The position numbers and the translations under genes are program-made. The notes beneath the pieces are model-generated. The model saw only the letters and a list, made by a program, of their open reading frames with translations. It searched no databases and was not told where the DNA came from. Positions 33,510-42,802 of a DNA stretch of 64,000 nucleotides are shown here, piece after piece. The stretch lies in assembly GCA_002440745.1 (NCBI GenBank), contig DJVB01000030.1, positions 1-64,000 on the forward strand, written 5' to 3'. Source of the DNA: Bacteroidales bacterium UBA6267 (GTDB taxonomy: Bacteria > Bacteroidota > Bacteroidia > Bacteroidales > UBA1556). Position 1 is the first letter of the stretch. The number at the start of each line of letters is the position of its first letter.

Positions 33510-34295
33510 ATGATTGTTAAGACTTTAGAAGAAATAGAATTATTAAGAGAAAGTTCTTTACTTGTTGGAAAAACTTTGGCTGAGGTGGCTAAAATTCTCC
33601 GACCCGGCATAAAAACTATTGAGCTCGATAGGGTTGCAGAAACCTTTATCCGCGACAATGGTGCTCAACCGGGATTCAAGGGTTATGGCGATTTTCCTGC
33701 TACCTTGTGTATTTCAATCAACGAACAAGTTGTTCATGGAATACCTGGCGATAGGGAAATAAAAGATGGTGATTTAGTCAGTGTTGATTGCGGGACCTAC
33801 CTAAATGGCTATTACGGCGATTATGCATATAGTTTTGCGGTTGGTGAGGTTGATGAATCCGTTCGACAGTTGTTAAGAGTAACAAAAGAATCGTTGTATT
33901 TAGGTGCTGCTCAGGCTGTTGTGGGTAAAAGGATTGGCGATATTGGCAATGCCGTTCAAAGCTATGTTGAGTCATTCGGATATTCAGTAGTTCGCGATTT
34001 AGTCGGACATGGTATCGGAAAGAACCTCCATGAAAAACCTGAGGTGTTTAATTATGGTCGAAAAGGTACTGGTAAGAAGTTGATCGAAAACTTAGTTTTA
34101 TGTATCGAGCCTATGATTAACCTTGGAGAAAAGGAAGTTATTATGAGCAAAGACGGATGGACTTTTGTTACTATCGACTCAAAACCCTCAGCTCATTTTG
34201 AGCATACAGTTGTAGTTAAACATGGAAAGCCGGAGTTTTTATCGACTTATGATTATATAAACGAAGTATTAAGTCAAAATCAGAATATTGAATAA
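33510..34295 (+). CDS. map: type I methionine aminopeptidase
   Basis: A 261-residue metalloenzyme that removes N-terminal Met from new proteins. Dinuclear ligands are visible in VSVDCGTYLNGYYGDYAYSF (two Asp), GHGIGKNLHE (His), CIEPM (Glu) and HFEHTVVV (Glu). The substrate-site loop FPATLCISINEQVVHGIP is present. Follows secY directly; adk, often found here in other phyla, is absent. Confidence 0.95.
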   Translation: MIVKTLEEIELLRESSLLVGKTLAEVAKILRPGIKTIELDRVAETFIRDNGAQPGFKGYGDFPATLCISINEQVVHGIPGDREIKDGDLVSVDCGTYLNGYYGDYAYSFAVGEVDESVRQLLRVTKESLYLGAAQAVVGKRIGDIGNAVQSYVESFGYSVVRDLVGHGIGKNLHEKPEVFNYGRKGTGKKLIENLVLCIEPMINLGEKEVIMSKDGWTFVTIDSKPSAHFEHTVVVKHGKPEFLSTYDYINEVLSQNQNIE

Positions 34296-34301
34296 TTATT
34301 T

Positions 34302-34520
34302 ATGGCAAAACAAGGTTCAATAGAGCAGGATGGCATTGTAACTGAATCACTTGGCAATGCGATGTTTCGCGTAAAGCTAGAAAGTGGTCACGTAGTTACT
34401 GCTCATATATCGGGAAAGATGCGAATGAATTACATTAAAATTCTACCCGGCGACCGAGTTCGTTTAGAGATAAGTCCTTACGATTTGACAAAAGGAAGAA
34501 TTTCATTCAGATATAAATAG
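34302..34520 (+). CDS. infA: translation initiation factor IF-1
   Basis: 72 residues, OB-fold A-site blocker. EQDGIVTESLGNAMFRVKLESGHVV, GKMRMNYIKILPGDRV and SPYDLTKGRISFRYK match the family end to end. Confidence 0.96.
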   Translation: MAKQGSIEQDGIVTESLGNAMFRVKLESGHVVTAHISGKMRMNYIKILPGDRVRLEISPYDLTKGRISFRYK

Positions 34521-34553
34521 AAATTAACGAATAATATTAAAATAAAGACGATT

Positions 34554-34670
34554 ATGAAAATTAGAGCGTCCATAAAGAAGAGGTCAGAAGATGACAAAAT
34601 AGTTAGAAGAAATGGGAAAATTTTTGTGATAAACAAGAAGAATCCTAAACATAAGCAACGTCAAGGTTAA
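34554..34670 (+). CDS. rpmJ: 50S ribosomal protein L36 (zinc-free variant)
   Basis: A 38-residue gene between infA and rpsM: ATG 34554, TAA 34668-34670. Starts MKIRASIKKRSEDDK and ends NPKHKQRQG. The three Cys of the usual zinc site are all replaced (Ser/Asp/Asn-type residues); only the C-terminal His region remains, so it is a C-minus form. Confidence 0.93.
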   Translation: MKIRASIKKRSEDDKIVRRNGKIFVINKKNPKHKQRQG

Positions 34671-34701
34671 GAATTAAAGTAATAATTTATTTAGAATAGA
34701 T

Positions 34702-35079
34702 ATGGCTAGAATAGCGGGTATAGATATCCCAAATAACAAGCGAGGCGAGATAGCACTTACCTACATCTACGGGATAGGTCGTAGTAGAGCAAAATTTATC
34801 TTAGAGTCGGTTGATATTGATGTCAATAAGAAGGTACAGGATTGGACTGACGAAGATCAGAAGAAAGTTCGTGAATTTATTTCCTCAACAGTAAAAGTTG
34901 AAGGTGAATTGCGTTCAGAAGTTCAGATGAGTATCAAACGACTGATGGACATTGGTAGTTACCGGGGAATTCGTCACAGAATTGGCCTACCGGTACGTGG
35001 TCAAAGTACTAAAAACAATGCGCGTACAAGAAAGGGCCGTAAGAAGACTGTTGCTAACAAGAAGAAAGCTGTCAAATAG
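34702..35079 (+). CDS. rpsM: 30S ribosomal protein S13
   Basis: 125 residues. 30S head, contacts P-site tRNA and L5. MARIAGIDIPNNKRGEIALTYIYGIG start, MDIGSYRGIRHRIGLPVRGQ and TKNNARTRKGRKKTV end are diagnostic. Starts the alpha section. Confidence 0.97.
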   Translation: MARIAGIDIPNNKRGEIALTYIYGIGRSRAKFILESVDIDVNKKVQDWTDEDQKKVREFISSTVKVEGELRSEVQMSIKRLMDIGSYRGIRHRIGLPVRGQSTKNNARTRKGRKKTVANKKKAVK

Positions 35080-35132
35080 CCCTTAGTTTCAAATAAGAGA
35101 TAATATTAAATAGAAACCATTATTAAATAGAT

Positions 35133-35531
35133 ATGGCTAAGAATGTAAAGAAAGGTAAAGTAACGAAGAAACGGGTTGTTAAAATTGAAGCCATGGGCAA
35201 TGCTTATGTCAATGCTACTTTTAACAATATCATTATTTCGTTAACTAATAGCGCCGGTCAGGTAATATCATGGTCGTCAGCCGGTAAAATGGGTTTTAAA
35301 GGTTCAAAGAAAAATACTCCTTATGCAGGACAACTTGCAGCGGAAGATTGTTCTAAAGTAGCTTTTGACTTAGGTTTAAGAAAGGTAAAAGTGTTTGTTA
35401 AAGGCCCTGGCGCAGGACGTGAATCAGCCATAAGGTCGATTAACAATGCCGGAATCGAGGTGACAGAGATACGCGATATCACCCCACTGCCACATAACGG
35501 ATGTCGCCCGCCGAAACGTAGAAGAGTGTAA
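35133..35531 (+). CDS. rpsK: 30S ribosomal protein S11
   Basis: 132 residues. Platform protein near the E-site. AYVNATFNNIIISLTNSAGQVISWSSAGKMGFKGSKKNTPYA and GPGAGRESAIRSINNAGIEVTEIRDITPLPHNGCRPPKRRRV match S11 throughout. The basic N-terminus is typical. Confidence 0.97.
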   Translation: MAKNVKKGKVTKKRVVKIEAMGNAYVNATFNNIIISLTNSAGQVISWSSAGKMGFKGSKKNTPYAGQLAAEDCSKVAFDLGLRKVKVFVKGPGAGRESAIRSINNAGIEVTEIRDITPLPHNGCRPPKRRRV

Positions 35532-35566
35532 AAGATAGAATAATATTCAAATAATTATAAGAAGAT

Positions 35567-36172
35567 ATGGCAAGATATAGAGGTCCAAAAACCAAAATAG
35601 CCCGCAAATTTGGAGATCCAATTTATGGTCCTGATAAGAACTATGAAAAGAAGAAATATCCTCCAGGACAGCATGGGAATTCGCATCGCCGTAAAAAGTT
35701 GAGCGAGTATGGTGTTCAGTTGAAAGAAAAACAAAAAGCAAAATACACTTATGGAATTCTTGAACGTCAGTTCAGAAATCTTTTCGATGTGGCAACACGT
35801 AGAAAAGGTATTACCGGTGAAATTTTGCTTCAGCTTTGTGAATCAAGATTAGATAATGTAGTGTTCCGTTTAGGTATTGCTCCTTCACGTCCTGCTGCTC
35901 GTCAACTTGTATCACATCGTCATATTACCGTTGATGGAGAAGTGGTAAATATCCCAAGTTATTCAGTTCGCGTGGGACAAAAAATTGGCGTTCGTCCAAA
36001 ATCTCAATCTCTTGAGGCCATCACCACTTCACTTTCCGGTCGTGCCAATAAATATAACTGGCTCAGTTGGGACGAAACTTCTTTAACCGGACAGTTTAAT
36101 GCTTATCCAGAACGTTCTGATATACCTGAAAACATCAACGAACAGCTTATCGTTGAATTGTATTCTAAGTAA
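35567..36172 (+). CDS. rpsD: 30S ribosomal protein S4
   Basis: 201 residues. Nucleates 16S 5'-domain assembly; S4 RNA-binding domain around ESRLDNVVFRLGIAPSRPAARQLVSHRHI. The N-terminal region has no Cys cluster, so it is the zinc-free type. In enterobacteria S4 represses the alpha operon; not shown here. Confidence 0.97.
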   Translation: MARYRGPKTKIARKFGDPIYGPDKNYEKKKYPPGQHGNSHRRKKLSEYGVQLKEKQKAKYTYGILERQFRNLFDVATRRKGITGEILLQLCESRLDNVVFRLGIAPSRPAARQLVSHRHITVDGEVVNIPSYSVRVGQKIGVRPKSQSLEAITTSLSGRANKYNWLSWDETSLTGQFNAYPERSDIPENINEQLIVELYSK

Positions 36173-36205
36173 TAACTAATTGAAATAATTTTAAAATAAA
36201 CATAA

Positions 36206-37198
36206 ATGTCTATTATTGCATTTCAAAAACCGGATAAGGTGATCATGATTGAAGCCGATAACTTCAAAGGGAAATTTGAATTTCGTCCTTTGGAGCCTGG
36301 CTATGGTATCACAATCGGAAATTCCCTGCGCCGCATTTTGTTGAATTCATTAGAGGGATTCGCCGTTACCAGTATTCGTATCGAAGGCGTTGAACAAGAG
36401 TTCTCCTCAATTCCAGGCGTTATTGAGGATGTGACTGATATTGTGTTGAACATGAAACGTGTTCGCCTGAAAAGACAAATTGAGTCATACGAAACCGAAA
36501 AAATCCTCATTACAATAAATAATCAACAAACTTTTAAAGCCGGAGATATAAATAAATTTTTGTCTGGTTTTCAGGTGTTGAATCCTGAATTGGTTATCTG
36601 CAATATGGATCCATCCGTCAATCTTTCTATTGAACTCAATATCGAAAAGGGAAGAGGTTATGTGCCTGCTGAAGAGAATAAAGTGATTAATGCTCCTCTT
36701 GGTACTGTTTTTATCGATTCAATCTATACTCCAATTCGAAATGTTAAGTATTCTATTGAAAATTATCGCGTAGAACGTAAAACTGACTACGAAAAACTGA
36801 TAATTGAGATTGATACCGACGGTTCAATTCATCCAAAAGACGCATTGAAAGATGCTGCTAAAATTCTCATTCAACACTTTATGTTGTTTTCTGATGAGAA
36901 AATTACCTTGGATGAAGAAGATAAAGGAGTTTCTGAAGAGTTTGACGAAAATATGCTTCACACCCGTCAGTTACTTAAAGCAAAATTGGTCGATTTAGAT
37001 TTGTCTGTTCGTGCCCTTAACTGCTTGAAAGCCGCTGAAGTTGAAACCCTTGGAGAATTGGTTTCTTTCAATAAAAATGATTTATTAAAGTTTAGAAACT
37101 TTGGTAAGAAATCATTGACAGAGTTAGAAGATTTAGTAAAATCAAAGAATTTGACCTTTGGCATGAATACAGCCATTTACAAATTAGATAAGGAATAA
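36206..37198 (+). CDS. rpoA: RNA polymerase alpha subunit
   Basis: 330 residues. The N-terminal dimerisation domain shows FEFRPLEPGYGITIGNSLRRILLNSLEGFAVTSIRIEGV. A linker follows, then the C-terminal domain with the helix-hairpin-helix LSVRALNCLKAAEVETLGELV and RNFGKKSLTELEDL that contacts UP elements and activators. Five nt before rplQ. Confidence 0.97.
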   Translation: MSIIAFQKPDKVIMIEADNFKGKFEFRPLEPGYGITIGNSLRRILLNSLEGFAVTSIRIEGVEQEFSSIPGVIEDVTDIVLNMKRVRLKRQIESYETEKILITINNQQTFKAGDINKFLSGFQVLNPELVICNMDPSVNLSIELNIEKGRGYVPAEENKVINAPLGTVFIDSIYTPIRNVKYSIENYRVERKTDYEKLIIEIDTDGSIHPKDALKDAAKILIQHFMLFSDEKITLDEEDKGVSEEFDENMLHTRQLLKAKLVDLDLSVRALNCLKAAEVETLGELVSFNKNDLLKFRNFGKKSLTELEDLVKSKNLTFGMNTAIYKLDKE

Positions 37199-37203
37199 GT
37201 GTT

Positions 37204-37746
37204 ATGAGACATCAGAAGAAATTTAATCATTTGGGAAGAACAGCCCCTCACCGAAAAGCCATGCTAAAGAATATGGCTACATCGCTGATTCTTCATAAGC
37301 GCATCAAAACTACCTTAGCTAAGGCTAAAGAGTTACGGATGTTTGTTGAACCGATAATCAATCGTTCGAAAGAAGATACAACCCATTCAAGACGAATGGT
37401 GTTTCGGAAGTTGCAAAGTAAAGATGCAGTTACTGAGCTGTTTAGAGAAATAGCCGTTAAAGTCGCTGATCGTCCTGGTGGTTATACCAGAATCCTGAAA
37501 ACAGGAAATCGACTTGGTGACAATGCCGAAATGTGTATCATTGAATTGGTTGATTATAATGAAGTAATGTTGGCTGAAAAAGCAGCTAAAGCTACCAAAT
37601 CTACTCGTCGCAGACGTGGTGCAGGAAGTAAAGCAGCCGCTCCAAAAGCCGCTTCAATTGCTGAAGAGGCTCAGGTTGTTGAGGAAACTCCAAAAGCTCC
37701 TGAAACACCTGCTGCCGAGACCAACGAAACTAACGAGGTGAAATAA
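37204..37746 (+). CDS. rplQ: 50S ribosomal protein L17 with long C-terminal tail
   Basis: 180 residues. The first ~120 are a normal L17 (MRHQKKFNHLGRTAPHRKAMLKNMATSLI). After a basic TRRRRG stretch comes a ~55-residue Ala/Glu/Pro/Thr-rich low-complexity tail, an extension often seen in this phylum. Last gene of the supercluster; terminator follows within 25 nt. Confidence 0.95.
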   Translation: MRHQKKFNHLGRTAPHRKAMLKNMATSLILHKRIKTTLAKAKELRMFVEPIINRSKEDTTHSRRMVFRKLQSKDAVTELFREIAVKVADRPGGYTRILKTGNRLGDNAEMCIIELVDYNEVMLAEKAAKATKSTRRRRGAGSKAAAPKAASIAEEAQVVEETPKAPETPAAETNETNEVK

Positions 37747-37765
37747 TTTCGTGTTATTTTAATTG

Positions 37766-37800
37766 AAAGGACAATGATTTTTTTTTCATTGTCCTTTTTT
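37766..37800 (+). terminator. terminator of the ribosomal supercluster
   Basis: A 12-bp perfect stem (37766-37777 with 37786-37797, AAAGGACAATGA and its complement), an all-T 8-nt loop and a T run through 37800. Confidence 0.85.
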
Positions 37801-37888
37801 GTTGTATTTTTATCGCACCTAAATTCTAAACTTAAGTTTTATAATTAATATTTAAATTAAACCTTAAAATATTTAAAACCAATTTATT

Positions 37889-39178
37889 ATGACACAAATT
37901 GTAAATATTCATGCACGTCAGATTTTGGATTCACGTGGAAATCCTACCGTAGAAGTTGATGTAGTAACCGAAAGTGGTATTGTTGGCCGCGCCGCTGTCC
38001 CTTCTGGCGCTTCCACTGGTGTTCATGAAGCAGTTGAACTGCGCGATAACGACCCTAAAGTTTTTATGGGCAAAAGTGTTCGTCAGGCAGTTAACAACGT
38101 TAATACCGTTCTAAACGAAGAACTAAAAGGCTATTACGTAACGGAACAGAAAGAATTGGACCGCGCAATGATGGAAATAGACGGTAGCAGCAATAAAGGC
38201 AACTTAGGAGCTAATGCTATTTTGGGGGTTTCAATGGCCGCTGCGAGAGCTGCTGCTATGGCTACTAATCAGCTTTTATATAAGTATATCGGCGGTGTTG
38301 GAGCATATACCTTACCTATCCCAATGATGAATATCTTAAACGGTGGTAGTCATGCTGATAATGCTATCGACTTTCAAGAGTTTATGATAATGCCTGCCGG
38401 AGCTTCTTCGTTTAGTGAAGCATTACGCATGGGCGCCGAGATTTTTCATAACCTGAAATCAGTACTTAAAAAATCAGGCTACTCCACTAACGTAGGTGAT
38501 GAAGGTGGTTTTGCCCCAAATTTAAAATCGAACGAAGAGGCTGTTCAGGTTATTCTTAAAGCAATCGAAAATGCCGGATACCGTCCGGGTGAGGATGTTT
38601 ATTTAGCATTGGACCCAGCATCAAGTGAATACTATGTTGCCGATGAAAATGTTTATCATCTTAAATGGAGTACCGGTGAAAAACTTTCTCCTGCCGAAAT
38701 GGTCGATTTTTGGGATAATTGGACTAAAAAGTACCCAATAATCAGTATAGAAGATGGTATGGCTGAGGATGATTGGGACGGATGGAAATTGATGAATGAT
38801 AAAATGGGCGATCGTGTTCAATTGGTTGGTGATGATTTATTTGTGACCAATACTGCTCGTTTGAAAATGGGTATTGAAAAAAATGTTGCCAATTCTATTC
38901 TAATCAAATTAAACCAGATTGGTACGCTCACCGAAACTATTGAAGCTATTCAAATGGCTCATCGTAACCTTATGACTTCTATTATTAGCCATCGCTCAGG
39001 CGAAACTGAAGATGTGTTTATCGCTCATCTTGCTGTAGCAATGAATACTGGCCTTATCAAAACAGGTTCGGCAAGCCGTACCGACAGAATAGCTAAATAC
39101 AATGAACTTCTTCGCATTGAGGAAATGTTAGGTGATGAGGCTTACTATCTTGGTAAGGACTTTAAGTTTATAAAGTAA
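37889..39178 (+). CDS. eno: enolase
   Basis: A 429-residue glycolytic enzyme converting 2-phosphoglycerate to phosphoenolpyruvate; cytoplasmic and also an RNA-degradosome partner in some bacteria. Start IHARQILDSRGNPTVEVDV; substrate loop AAVPSGASTGVHEAVELRD; metal site residues around LALDPASSEYY, ISIEDGMAEDDWDGW and LVGDDLFVTN; signature LIKLNQIGTLTETIEAI and ISHRSGETED. It has its own unit after the rplQ terminator. Confidence 0.97.
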   Translation: MTQIVNIHARQILDSRGNPTVEVDVVTESGIVGRAAVPSGASTGVHEAVELRDNDPKVFMGKSVRQAVNNVNTVLNEELKGYYVTEQKELDRAMMEIDGSSNKGNLGANAILGVSMAAARAAAMATNQLLYKYIGGVGAYTLPIPMMNILNGGSHADNAIDFQEFMIMPAGASSFSEALRMGAEIFHNLKSVLKKSGYSTNVGDEGGFAPNLKSNEEAVQVILKAIENAGYRPGEDVYLALDPASSEYYVADENVYHLKWSTGEKLSPAEMVDFWDNWTKKYPIISIEDGMAEDDWDGWKLMNDKMGDRVQLVGDDLFVTNTARLKMGIEKNVANSILIKLNQIGTLTETIEAIQMAHRNLMTSIISHRSGETEDVFIAHLAVAMNTGLIKTGSASRTDRIAKYNELLRIEEMLGDEAYYLGKDFKFIK

Positions 39179-39250
39179 ACGAAAGGTAAATTTTTAATAT
39201 TTGCTTTTTTTCGGTTTGAAAAACAATCTTTCTCCTGAAACTGAAATTAA

Positions 39251-39287
39251 TTTGGTTGGTGTGCGAAAGGTTGTTTTTCTATTTTTG
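39251..39287 (+). promoter_or_regulatory. promoter of the TlpA-like gene
   Basis: -7 box TATTTTTG at 39280-39287. Upstream TTTG at 39251-39254 is 25 nt away and GTTG at 39255-39258 is 21 nt away, either being a weak -33. Leader to ATG about 35 nt. Confidence 0.42.
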
Positions 39288-39326
39288 CGTTTCAATTTTT
39301 AGTTCAAATCTAATACAATTATTTTT

Positions 39327-40739
39327 ATGAAAAATTTTCTTCTTGGATTATCTCTCATTCTCCTAATAGTAGTTGCAGGATGTAATAATAAAGTTACCTA
39401 TAAAGCTGGTCCGGCAACTCTTGCCGGAAGTATTGTTGGTGCTGAAAATCAACAATTGTTTATTCGCAAAGAAACAATCAATCAAAATGAATTAGACACC
39501 ATTATGGTTTCATTGAACGGAAGCTTTTCTTATACAACAAATCTTGAGAAGCCTGAGTATTTTACTTTATTCGTAGGGCGTGACCAATTGGTTATTTATA
39601 TGAAACCTGGTGATACGGTTTCTTTTGCTGCTGATATTCAGCGCTTTGATGAAATCAAATTCTCCGGTAGTTCATCTGTTTATAACGATTATCTTGTGAA
39701 ACTAACTAAGGGACAAGGTGCATACAGCGCAACTTTGCAAAATATTTTTCGCTTTGATGAAAAAACCGTTTCCAAGTCAATGGATTCGGTTCGATTGGCT
39801 CAATTGGCAGATTTAGAAGTTCTTGAGAAAAATTTTAGTAAAACAGATCCAATTTTTATTCAAACTGAAAAGAATAGAATTTTGTATTATTGGGGCGTAA
39901 ATCATATTTTGTATCCGTTATACTATGGTTATTTAAATCAAATCGAAAACTATCAACCGAGTCCGGACTTTGACTCGTTTATGAATGAGTTGAATCTTAA
40001 CGATAGTAATTTGCTTACTATACCCGAATATCGTCAGTTTATTTCCAATTATTTAAGCAGTGAAGTGAATTCCTATTTTTATAGCGATTCTCTTCAGGTT
40101 TCACAGCCTTCCTTTACTGCCTATCAACTTAATAAGGTTTCGGCGCTATTTTCAGACCCAAGTATAAAAAGCTATCTTGCTTATCGGATTTTAAAAGATC
40201 ACGTACTTTATGATGGCGTTAAAGACTACGATATTATCCTGCCGATTTTTGAAGATTTATGCAAGGTTGAAGATTTTAGAGCTGATATTCAAAATGACTT
40301 AAAGGCTTGGGAGCTTTTGAAAAAGGGAATGCCGGCCAATGATTTTGCCGGGGTAAATATCAAGGGCGACTCCGTTCGATTGTCCGATTTTAGAGGAAAA
40401 TATGTTTATGTAGATGTTTGGGCTACGTGGTGTCAGCCTTGCTTGAAGGAAATACCCTTTTTACTTGAGATGGATGAGGCTTTTAAAGGGAAAAATATCG
40501 TATTTTTAGGAGTTTCGGTCGATCGCGACAAGGAAGATTGGATGAGTCGTGTTGAACAGGGCGGATTAGCCGGCTTGCAAGTCTATGTTGGATTGAATGA
40601 AGATTTATCCGGATTTTACAAAATTTCCGGAATTCCTCGCTTTATGCTTTTCGATCCTGATGGAAACATTCTTGAGGTAAGTGCCGACAGACCGTCTTCA
40701 GGAGTAAGCCGGAAACTTATGATGCTTGAGGGTATATAA
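39327..40739 (+). CDS. TlpA-like thioredoxin lipoprotein with DUF4369-type N-domain
   Basis: A 470-residue envelope lipoprotein: lipobox Cys19 in LLIVVAGC. The N-terminal ~100 residues (LAGSIVGAENQQLFIRKE, MVSLNGSFSYTTNL) fit DUF4369. A helical middle region follows. The C-terminal thioredoxin domain has WATWCQPC with Cys369 and Cys372 and the cis-Pro ISGIPRFMLFDPDG. The CxxC suggests disulfide reduction or isomerisation on the outer side of the inner membrane or at the outer membrane; the substrate is unknown. It has its own promoter and a terminator. Confidence 0.85.
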   Translation: MKNFLLGLSLILLIVVAGCNNKVTYKAGPATLAGSIVGAENQQLFIRKETINQNELDTIMVSLNGSFSYTTNLEKPEYFTLFVGRDQLVIYMKPGDTVSFAADIQRFDEIKFSGSSSVYNDYLVKLTKGQGAYSATLQNIFRFDEKTVSKSMDSVRLAQLADLEVLEKNFSKTDPIFIQTEKNRILYYWGVNHILYPLYYGYLNQIENYQPSPDFDSFMNELNLNDSNLLTIPEYRQFISNYLSSEVNSYFYSDSLQVSQPSFTAYQLNKVSALFSDPSIKSYLAYRILKDHVLYDGVKDYDIILPIFEDLCKVEDFRADIQNDLKAWELLKKGMPANDFAGVNIKGDSVRLSDFRGKYVYVDVWATWCQPCLKEIPFLLEMDEAFKGKNIVFLGVSVDRDKEDWMSRVEQGGLAGLQVYVGLNEDLSGFYKISGIPRFMLFDPDGNILEVSADRPSSGVSRKLMMLEGI

Positions 40740-40764
40740 ATTTACATCATTATTTTTGTTCGAG

Positions 40765-40813
40765 AAAGGTTGTTCATAAGGACTAATAGGTCTTCTTGAA
40801 CAACCTTTTTTTT
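40765..40813 (+). terminator. terminator after the TlpA-like gene
   Basis: A 12-bp perfect outer stem AAAGGTTGTTCA/TGAACAACCTTT (40765-40776 and 40797-40808) with a short inner helix, then T8. Confidence 0.85.
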
Positions 40814-40867
40814 GTTAGTGGTTGAGATTTATGTTTTCGTAAATCAAATTTTATTTACTTTGGTCTT

Positions 40868-42145
40868 ATGAAGATGACCGAAGATTTTTTGTACTATTTA
40901 TGGAGTTTGAAACTTCTGCAAGGTGAGTTGGTTACTACCGATCAACAAAAAATTACGATTATACATCCTGGCCAACGCAACTATGATTCCGGTCCGGATT
41001 TTTTCAATTCAAGAATAAAAATTGGTGGCACCGAATGGGCCGGTAATGTTGAAATGCATGTGGCATCAAGCGATTGGATAAAACATGGTCATCAAGCTGA
41101 TCGAGCCTACGACAGCGTAATTCTACACGTCGTATATGATGCTGATATGCCAATAATTAATTCACACAATGAAGAAATACCGACTTTGATGGTTAAAGGA
41201 CATTTTCCGGAGGCTATTTTGTATCGGTATCAACGGCTTCTTGGTGCTCGAGAATGGATACCTTGCGCCACTAATTTGAAACAAGTTAGCGATTTGGTGA
41301 TTTATAGTTGGTTAGACCGCGTTTTAGTGGATCGATTACAACGAAAAACGGATTTTATTCTCCAGATTTTGAACGACACACACAACGATTGGCAAGAGGC
41401 CTTTTATATCTCATTAGCCCGAAGCTTTGGCTTTAGCACCAATAATCAGCCTTTTGAACAGTTAGCTCGGGTTTTACCGCTTAAGATTGTTGGTAAACAT
41501 AGCGATAGTTTGTTTCAAGTAGAGGCTTTACTTTATGGTCAGGCTGGATTGCTCAATCCACGAATTAAGGATGGCTATCTTCAGGATTTGATTCAAGAAT
41601 ATCAGTTTTTGGCCTCTAAATATCAATTAAAATCGGTTCAATCATGGGCTTGGAAATTTATGCGCATGCGTCCCGTAAATTTTCCCACAATCCGTATTTC
41701 ACAGTTTGCCAAGCTAATAACTAAGGATGGTCATCTTTTGTCGAAGGTGATTGAAGTGGAAAAACTTCAGCAACTCAAAGCATTATTTGAGGTGGAAGTG
41801 TCGGAATATTGGTTATCGCACTACAGTTTTGGTAAACCATCTAAGGCTAAATCAAAATCTTTTGGGGCTGATTCTTTCGACCTGATTCTTATAAATACCA
41901 TTGTTCCTTTTCTTTATTTATATGGCCTTCATCAAAATGACCCTTCCATAAGTGATCGAGCATTAGTTTATTTGCAGCAAACAAAACCTGAAAACAACGG
42001 AATAGTTCGCCGATGGAGCACCTCAGGTGTAAAGGTCAATAATGCCGCTCAGAGTCAGGCATTGTTAACCTTGAAGAATGATTATTGCAACAACATTAAA
42101 TGTTTGGAATGTGCCATCGGAAATGCGATTCTAAATCCAAAGTAG
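40868..42145 (+). CDS. DUF2851 family protein
   Basis: 425 residues, cytoplasmic, matching the Bacteroidota/Chlorobi DUF2851 family. Typical parts are DFLYYLWSLKLL, HPGQRNYDSGPDFFNSRIKIGGTEWAGNVEMHVASSDW, then AYDSVILHVVYD. The C-terminus ends in a Cys cluster YCNNIKCLECAIGN, a possible metal site. The N-terminal part resembles a restriction-endonuclease-like fold by motif style only; function is not established. A near-consensus TACTTTGG at 40856-40863 lies just before the ATG. ATG 40868 or 40874 could be the start. Confidence 0.82.
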   Translation: MKMTEDFLYYLWSLKLLQGELVTTDQQKITIIHPGQRNYDSGPDFFNSRIKIGGTEWAGNVEMHVASSDWIKHGHQADRAYDSVILHVVYDADMPIINSHNEEIPTLMVKGHFPEAILYRYQRLLGAREWIPCATNLKQVSDLVIYSWLDRVLVDRLQRKTDFILQILNDTHNDWQEAFYISLARSFGFSTNNQPFEQLARVLPLKIVGKHSDSLFQVEALLYGQAGLLNPRIKDGYLQDLIQEYQFLASKYQLKSVQSWAWKFMRMRPVNFPTIRISQFAKLITKDGHLLSKVIEVEKLQQLKALFEVEVSEYWLSHYSFGKPSKAKSKSFGADSFDLILINTIVPFLYLYGLHQNDPSISDRALVYLQQTKPENNGIVRRWSTSGVKVNNAAQSQALLTLKNDYCNNIKCLECAIGNAILNPK

Positions 42146-42232
42146 TGGAGTTGTATATTATAATTTCTGGCAGGAGATTTGTTAAAGTCGGCTTTTTTCT
42201 AACCAAATTATTATACATTTAAATTATAAACT

Positions 42233-42712
42233 ATGAAAAAAGGATTATTGTTTTTATCGGGAATGGCCATAGTTGCAACGGCTATCTTATTCAGTTTCAA
42301 TACAAGTGCTCCAAAGTATGAGTATCAGATGTTTACAACCATTGAGTCCATTATTCCCATGGGAGTCGGGCGATCACGAATTATCATGTCGCAGGAGCAG
42401 GTGAATCCTGCTGTATTTGCAACAATGCGCACAGATGGTAAGAGCTCAGGTCAAGGCAAAGTGAAAAGAGATGATTTGAGAATTGAAAAATTTGAAGAAA
42501 CCAAGCTTTTGAACTTTTACAGTGCTGTAGGTATAAATTTTCAGAATATTGCTTCCAATGATGCGATTATCTCAGCTAAGTTGACCCAGATGAATGCTGA
42601 TGGCTGGGAGTTAGTGAATGTTGCATCTGGTGTGGAAAGTGATGCCGGTAAGGAAGATGGTCAGGGAATCTTTATTACCCGTTATACTTTCAAAAGATTA
42701 GTCACGGAGTAA
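42233..42712 (+). CDS. small exported protein, DUF4177-like
   Basis: 159 residues. The N-terminal KGLLFLSGMAIVATAILFSF is a signal peptide or anchor. The C-terminal part, with LTQMNADGWELVNVASG and a final ITRYTFKR, resembles the DUF4177 pattern (a GWELV core and a closing FKR). Function unknown. Own terminator follows. Confidence 0.55.
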   Translation: MKKGLLFLSGMAIVATAILFSFNTSAPKYEYQMFTTIESIIPMGVGRSRIIMSQEQVNPAVFATMRTDGKSSGQGKVKRDDLRIEKFEETKLLNFYSAVGINFQNIASNDAIISAKLTQMNADGWELVNVASGVESDAGKEDGQGIFITRYTFKRLVTE

Positions 42713-42733
42713 AAGTGATGAATGGCTCTAAAA

Positions 42734-42768
42734 AAATAACTATTGCGAATTGCAGTAGTTATTTTTTT
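42734..42768 (+). terminator. terminator after the 42233 gene
   Basis: Stem AAATAACTATTGC (42734-42746) with GCAGTAGTTATTT (42752-42764) including one G-T pair, a 5-nt loop and T7. Confidence 0.72.
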
Positions 42769-42802
42769 GTATCGGGAATAAAACACAAATTTAAGTTGTC
42801 TA

